This document shows positions 58,781 through 64,000 of a DNA stretch of 64,000 bases, one piece after another. Positions within the stretch are counted from its first letter, which is position 1, and each line of letters opens with the position of its first letter. This DNA is from Phaffia rhodozyma (taxonomy: Eukaryota > Basidiomycota > Tremellomycetes > Cystofilobasidiales > Mrakiaceae): contig JACGZH010000005.1 in NCBI GenBank assembly GCA_014706385.1, forward strand, positions 1,240,001-1,304,000. Direction: 5' to 3'. The notes beneath the pieces are model-generated. The model was not told the origin of the DNA. It did not search any database and was given only the letters and a program-made list of their open reading frames with translations. The position numbers were made by a program, and so were the translations under genes.

Positions 58781-59184
58781 ATGCTTTCCTTGCCTCTTGA
58801 GCTCTTCTCTCTTCTATGTTTCCTTCTCTATACGGCTCTTCGTCCTACGCTGGGAGTGGCCTTCTGCAATATGCTACTCTACTCCTCCGTCAATCTTACT
58901 CTCTGGTTTTGTCTCTCCGTTTCTCTGGGGTTGTTGCGTCCTGGAGGTGTCTGTCGACACCTAACCTACTGTATAACACTTTATCTGGAGAATTTTTACC
59001 TTCTCTCATGGAATACTTGTAAAACAAAATGAATGGTTTTTTCTTTCCTTCTTGATGAATCTATGCTTAAATTTGCCTATGATCTACATCAACATATTAG
59101 ATCCCAGAAAGACCAAGGGTTCCTTGCTTCTATACCCAGATGTACACGCAGGATTAACAAATTGTTTTATGGCATAGATAAGTC
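58781..59184. other. convergent intergenic MFS / URA3
   Basis: 404 bp between converging stop codons. The CTT-rich start carries short frames (58781-59032) that are not family-like. Nothing else seen. Confidence 0.5.
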
Positions 59185-60291
59185 TCACCTCCGGACTCTA
59201 TCCTCGTAAGCCTTCCAGCCAGCTACCTTATACCTCTCCGCTTCACTCTTCCACTCGTCCTTTCCAGCTCCCTTGTAGATTCCTCTACCGACGATGATCA
59301 CGTCGCATCCACTTTCTCCAATAACCTGATCTGGCGTTCTGTATTGCTGTCCTTTTCCGTCCGACTTGACGCCAAGTCCTACCCCGGGGCTGAGGATCAA
59401 GAAATCACCCTTCTCCACAGCGTCTCGCTCTTCCGCCGATTCGGTCGATAAGAGTTCCTCCACTCTGCTCTGAGCGATGAAACCGACAACGAAATCTCGG
59501 TGGGCAGCCGCCATACGGACGGTTTCTCTTGAGTAGCTCTCGTTGGCTAACATCCCGACGGAAGACATCTGGGCGAGTAGGAGAAGTCCTCGGTTAAGGG
59601 GGAGTCCGACGGCGGATAGACCAGTGACAATTCCGGGGCCGGGAAGGGCATGAGCGTTCGTCAAGTGGGACCATGAGGCTATTCGGTGGAGACCAGAGGA
59701 ATACTGAAGCGACACGGTGTTACCTTTGAGGCGAACGCATGCCAAGTCGTTCATAGAGACAGAAGAAACACAAAGTAAGTTTGGCAAAGCCTTGAGAATA
59801 ACTGGCTGACAGAATTGGACCACAAGACACAGGATCCTCCTCCGTAACACACGCATATGAGAGACAGAAAAACGAACCGATATCTGCAAACTTTCGGTCC
59901 TCAAAAATCTGGAAATCAAGTTTCTTGCTGAGTTCCGTCAACCTGTCGACCAGATCATCGTCAAAGTCCGAGATGATGTCGCAGTGGGTCTATATCCATA
60001 ACAAAAGGAAATTCTCTCCTTTCAAAGTCAGCCTCTCTTCACATACTGCTCTCCGTCAAGAGAGTATCAGACCAGAAGAGTATGTTTTGCAACGCTAACC
60101 TTGATTGCACAACTGCTGGCACCGACGGCTTCAACAATAGCCAACAACTCCTCCTTCGTCGTCACATCCACGCTCACACACAAGTTTGACTGTTTCCTGA
60201 TCATCGTCTCTAGGAGATCCTTGGCAGCCTGATTGACATGGAGCGGCAATCGCTCCTCGTAGGTTCTCGTTCGAGATGGGTGGGCGACCAT
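59185..60291 (-). CDS. URA3: orotidine-5'-phosphate decarboxylase
   Basis: Last step of UMP synthesis. Three exons, 60291-60100, 59989-59878 and 59723-59185, all in phase, for 280 residues. Active-site segment [13 protein letters not shown] carries the Lys-Asp catalytic array. [14 protein letters not shown] opens the barrel; [17 protein letters not shown] and [20 protein letters not shown] follow. [13 protein letters not shown] is the phosphate-binding end. An insert rich in Glu/Ser sits before FLILSPGVG, usual for fungal enzymes. Introns are 110 and 154 nt. Confidence 0.97.
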
Positions 60292-60879
60292 GTTGGGCTG
60301 TGATTTTTAAGGTAGGTCGGATTATAAGAGATAGGGGTGTAGGTTGTGGTCTAAGGAGTAAATGGGTATGTCCGGGCCTTGATCCGGGAAAGGAGTGAAG
60401 GAAATTCAAATTATCCAGGTTGTCATGGTAACTGTGACATCCGACCACCATTTTATATACCTAAACAATGGCAACAGTGAAAGCAAGAGCATTGAAAGCA
60501 GAAAGGAGATGAGAAGAAAAGACATTTTTAATAGAGGACCACATAATTCATTTGCCACACGTCTACAGCGACCGACCGTCCCCCAATCGATCTGATAAAC
60601 ACTTGATGGTACAACAACGTTCTGAAAAGAACCCTATGGGAGCACAGACAGAACTCTTGCCACTTGATTAATGGCGGGCAAGAGGAGTGATTGGGGTAAA
60701 GGGGTAAGGAGGTTTGAGTAGGAGAGAGATAGCGGAGTAGAGACTGGAGACTGGGTGTATATATAACTCTTCATTCTCGACCTCCTCAAGAGAGGACGAG
60801 AGTGTTGGGAGTGTGTTGGGAGAGAGGAGTGAAGATATCAGAAGAGGGGAAAGGATAGAGGAGGGAAGGTTGTTCACGT
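60292..60879. other. intergenic: URA3 promoter and CAF1 3' region
   Basis: 588 bp, tandem minus-strand genes. A/G-rich repeats on the plus strand (60680-60870). No gene supported. Confidence 0.5.
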
Positions 60880-62395
60880 CTAAGCCGTCGTCAATGCAGG
60901 CAAGAATCTTGGGGTTCCGTTGTATTCTCTTTGACGAGCGTTTCCGAAACCATACAGGAAATTCCTAAAAGATTTCTCGTTCGATTCGAAACAGTCCAGA
61001 AAAATTATGAGCGAGTTATAGCGAAGACAAAAACAACAGAAAAACAAGACGGACCGGTAAAATTCGTCCTCGATCTTGTCCTCAAAGAACACTTTACGCA
61101 TCTTGAAGAACGTAGCAGCAGTGAGAAGCGAGTCGCTCCCTGCCTGGTGCTGAGTGCCTATACGCGTCACCTGTTTCGTGTTTGTTTCAAGAGTAAACCG
61201 ATTAGGCTGCAAGATTCTATGCGATCTTTTTGAAAGCGCGCATCCCTCTCCTCTCGTTAAAGAAGCACAACAGACGAACCTGTAAACTGTCGGCTACATC
61301 CTGGAGACCGCCCTTGAGCGTTTTGCAGCTCCGCATGATGTGTTTGATGTCGTAGATATTGGGGAACCATCTCTCGAGAACTTCTAAAAAGCCTTCTTCC
61401 GTTGCGGGGAGCGGGAGGGAAGTTAGGATCTTAATGAGATAGCCAAAGTCATACCCACTATGTACAAGTGTGAAATTGAATGTAAAGTAATATACAATAA
61501 ATTAGTTTAGTTTATAATCAAGAGAAGGTTCTACAAGAATGATCAGACAAACCTATGGAAGGAAATCCATTTAACGTCTTCAAATAATACAAGTCCGGAA
61601 GTCGTTAGGAGTTCACCAAGATACTCTACGTCAATACCTCGCTCTTCGTGCAGCTTAAATTCGATTCCTGATTTCTCCAGAAGCTCAATCGAATCCGGTG
61701 CATACATGTCTTCACTGTTTGTAGTCATTGGGGAGGGTAAAGACAAAAACGTTCCGTCAGCCCAAATCAAGTCTTGATTCAGACCCTTGATCGTTGATCG
61801 TCGAGAGCTTTCATATGTGGAGATAAGAACAAGAGGGAAATAATGTTTTGTTTTGTTTTTTTCACGAACCTCAAGCTAAACTTGAAGTTGAATTGCCAGG
61901 TACAAGCATCCGGCAGATTTCCGTCCTCATCCGAAAGAGTGACTCCCAACTGGATGAGCTTGAGGAGATCGACGTTGCACCGCATGGTTTGATAATGATA
62001 ATCCGCTCCTGTCTTGAAGTTTCCCATCGGCCTAGCAATGATACCTGGAAATTCAGTGTCCTGTTCAAAAAGAGATTACAGAGGATTAGAATATAGAAAG
62101 TAACAAGGTAAAAGAGAGGAGAGGAGAGCACGAACCCTGTTGTATAGTAGACCGATCAAACATGCCCATCCCATAAACGAGACCCCAGTAAGCCGGTTTT
62201 GTTTTTTCGTGATGTTTTTCTTTTCTCCTACATTCTCTGTTCTGGTTCGATAGGTAGCTGGAGAGAAAAGATGATAAGAAAGACAAGAAATGGGACGTAC
62301 ATTGATACCACGGGGAACGAATCGATCGCGTTTCTCAACGCGACAAGTTCAACCTCGAGGTTGTCTGCCCAGACTTCCCTGATTCTTGAGACCAT
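60880..62395 (-). CDS. POP2: CCR4-NOT deadenylase subunit Caf1/Pop2
   Basis: DEDD-family 3'-5' poly(A) exonuclease of the CCR4-NOT complex. It splices as [40 protein letters not shown] (catalytic Asp-x-Glu), [20 protein letters not shown], then [58 protein letters not shown] and [20 protein letters not shown] follow, with the last exon starting [16 protein letters not shown]. Introns separate each of these blocks. The start at 62395 gives [11 protein letters not shown], matching the family N-terminus, so no upstream exon is needed. The C-terminus is short, with no long Gln-rich extension as in yeast Pop2. Confidence 0.95.
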
Positions 62396-62639
62396 CGTGG
62401 GACTAGTAGATTTGAGTTTAAATTACGAGATAGTGTCGAGCAAGAAGACCCGAAAGAATGTGTGTGTGTATGTACCAAAGGAAGGGACGAAAGGGCGGGT
62501 TAGAGATGATGGATGGTGGGGGTTGGGCAAAAGGAAAGGAAGTAAGAACCAGAAATTTCTTTAATTCTCTTTTGCCAGGAGATCAGTGACCATCACCATC
62601 ACCATCGTCATCAACTATCGGACCGTCTCTTTTGTCGTC

Positions 62640-63402
62640 ATGTACTTTCTTAGGCTTGCTATCTTGGCATCTATAATTGTAGCAGCCCATGGTTCGTCTT
62701 TTGCCTCTCGCCTTGGTCCCAACTGGGTTTGATACAACAAGGAATTTAGCTGACCGATGGCCCATCTGGATCTCAGCCGCTTACTCTGCCTATGAATGTC
62801 AGTTTTTCCCGTCGTCCTCTTAATCTCTGACCTTTCTCGTTGATCTTTCGGATCAAATCCAACAGGTCTACAGATCCACAGGGTACCTCAGATGTGGTCT
62901 GTAGTGCTTTCGATGTATTTTGGCTGACCGTCTTTCACCTTCCGCCCTGCTCTGAACTTGGATATACGGTGATAGACCTAGGCCATCTGAAAGCTCTCGA
63001 TCGACCGGAAACAACGCTTCCTCTCTCAGTTTGTCCATCCTATTTTGGGTCTCTGTTCTCTTCTTTGCGCGTCTGTTGGTTCAAGAGAGTAATGATGTCT
63101 GATGAACTGTTCTTTTCTTCCTTGGTCGGCCCTTCCCTTCGTATCTGATTCGCTCTGACCGGATGGGTGTACAGATCAAATCAGAAGCTACGCTCGCCTT
63201 GCTTGTCTTCCTGTTGGCTCACCTTCAAGATGCAGCCTCGTTAAAAAAGATCGGATGGAGTGATAGAATGCAAAAATTGTTCGTCTCCATCCTGTTCATC
63301 TGTTCTCTGAGTCGCGCGCTTCTTCGTCGACTCTTGATCGAGCCATACAATCTGGTCGGACGTTCCTTCTTCGATCGTTCGTTCATACTTCTTCACTTTT
63401 GA
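62640..63402 (+). CDS. putative multi-pass membrane protein, unknown
   Basis: Not recognised. A workable splice is MYFLRLAILASIIVAAH from 62640, then ADRWPIWISAAYSAYE from about 62750. YPQGTSDVVCSAFDVFWLTV and LPPCSELGYT follow, then IKSEATLALLVFLLAHLQDA from about 63175 and FVSILFICSLSRALLRRLL. It is hydrophobic with four or five possible helices and a signal-anchor-like start. Introns with GT-AG ends are available at each junction, but the 3' end is uncertain and may be further spliced. It diverges from CAF1 across 244 bp. Confidence 0.4.
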
Positions 63403-63446
63403 TTTCTCAGATCAATAGACGAAACCGACGCAAAAGGAGGATTCAT

Positions 63447-63736
63447 TCAGTTGAGGAACCGAGGGTCCCAATTATTCAGTGAAACGGGTCTCCAGTCATC
63501 CTCTACTTGAATTTTCTGATACCAGGAAATGTTTTCCTCGTTCTGTAATGTATCATGACTGTCTTTCTTCTTAGTCTCGTCCGGTATTCCTGAATTCACA
63601 CTCCAATAAGGATAATTTGGAGAGAACAAAGGAACAGAGGGATGCCAAATGGATAGTGATGATTTCAGAGGAATATATATATGAGAGTATTAATACATAC
63701 AAAAGTCGTCTTATAAGACGGACCGGAATAGATCAT
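63447..63736 (-). CDS. putative small protein, unknown
   Basis: A hydrophilic 3' exon, reading SHDTLQNEENISWYQKIQVE then WRPVSLNNWDPRFLN and a TGA at 63447, looks coding. Joining it to an ATG at 63736 (MIYSG) by an intron from about 63723 to 63595 gives 51 residues in phase. The intron contains TATTAATAC as a possible branch site. A TATA-like sequence lies about 85 bp upstream (near 63820). No homologue recognised; it may belong to a longer gene. Confidence 0.3.
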
Positions 63737-64000
63737 GAGGAACGAACAGGACGAGGAAGAAAGAAGAAGCCAAACCGAAATGTCTATGGGGGAGGGGTGA
63801 GAAGGTAGGAGGTGGGAGTGGTATATAGAGAAGAGGAAAGACGAGAGAAGCGCGCGGGTAAAGACCAGAATCAAATACCCAACAACCTAGGGTCACTCGA
63901 GGCTATCGACCATCAAAAGAAACAGTCCGGTTGAGTCACCTATGCACTTATCTGTCAACGACCAGAGAGAAACAGAGTCTAGGAAATAACGTACGATCAA
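63737..64000. other. upstream region at the window edge
   Basis: GA-rich on the plus strand, with a TATATAG at about 63822. No gene supported before the window ends. Confidence 0.4.

Noticed and set aside
61150..61212. Frame with [10 protein letters not shown] just before the CAF1 VTRIGTQHQ block
   Set aside because: It lies in the intron: splicing to the acceptor right before GTGACGCG restores the family junction [12 protein letters not shown].
1..64000. CRISPR arrays, operons, prophage or secondary-metabolite cluster
   Set aside because: No direct-repeat arrays and no bacterial gene order; genes are spliced eukaryotic housekeeping genes, and no PKS, NRPS or terpene synthase was seen.

Overview
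The window reads as a nuclear contig from an intron-dense basidiomycete yeast. Nearly every gene is cut by many short GT-AG introns, mostly 75-150 nt. Proteins reassemble only after splicing, and several exons are under 20 nt. Arginine is written almost only as CGA in the highly expressed genes. Gene content is fungal throughout: CPA1 with an arginine-attenuator uORF, URA3, ASN1, an exomer ChAP and ATG18. The combination would suit a Cystofilobasidiales-type yeast such as Phaffia/Xanthophyllomyces. That placement is inference; no species marker was checked. Splice sites were read by eye. Where I give exon coordinates, the reading phase was followed across each junction.

Layout. 1-8 kb, all minus strand: a SLY41-like drug/metabolite transporter, CPA1 (carbamoyl-phosphate synthetase small subunit) with its leader-peptide uORF, and RPF1 (60S ribosome assembly). 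8.4-18.7 kb, plus strand: a 16-exon ULP2-type SUMO protease, ASN1 and an ATG18-family PROPPIN. 19.4-20.7 kb, minus: RPL4. 22.0-23.9 kb, plus: ARH1 (mitochondrial ferredoxin reductase). 24.3-36.6 kb, minus: one 12.3-kb gene for an FMP27/BLTP2 bridge-like lipid-transfer protein. 37.4-43.9 kb, plus: RFA2 (RPA32), preceded by four MluI cell-cycle boxes, then an exomer cargo adaptor (ChAP). 44.3-45.4 kb, minus: a tiny Pmp3/Sna-family proteolipid in eight coding exons.

46.2-48.7 kb: an LTR-like stretch, then an unrecognised multi-pass membrane protein whose 5' part does not splice cleanly in frame. 48.9-55.3 kb: a GH51 arabinofuranosidase (minus) diverging from MRS2 (plus, mitochondrial magnesium channel). 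56.0-58.8 kb: a doubtful small gene and a sugar-porter MFS transporter. 59.2-62.4 kb, minus: URA3 and CAF1/POP2 deadenylase. 62.6-63.7 kb: two unrecognised small genes.

These are housekeeping genes of separate pathways (arginine/pyrimidine/asparagine supply, ribosome biogenesis, SUMO, autophagy, trafficking, replication, mRNA decay), not one functional cluster. The most distinctive points are regulatory and architectural. They are the CPA1 attenuator uORF, the MCB cluster before RFA2, and micro-exons of 8-11 nt that carry or flank key motifs in three genes. To these add first coding exons of 5 and 7 nt, and CGA-CGA codon pairs in a ribosomal protein gene.
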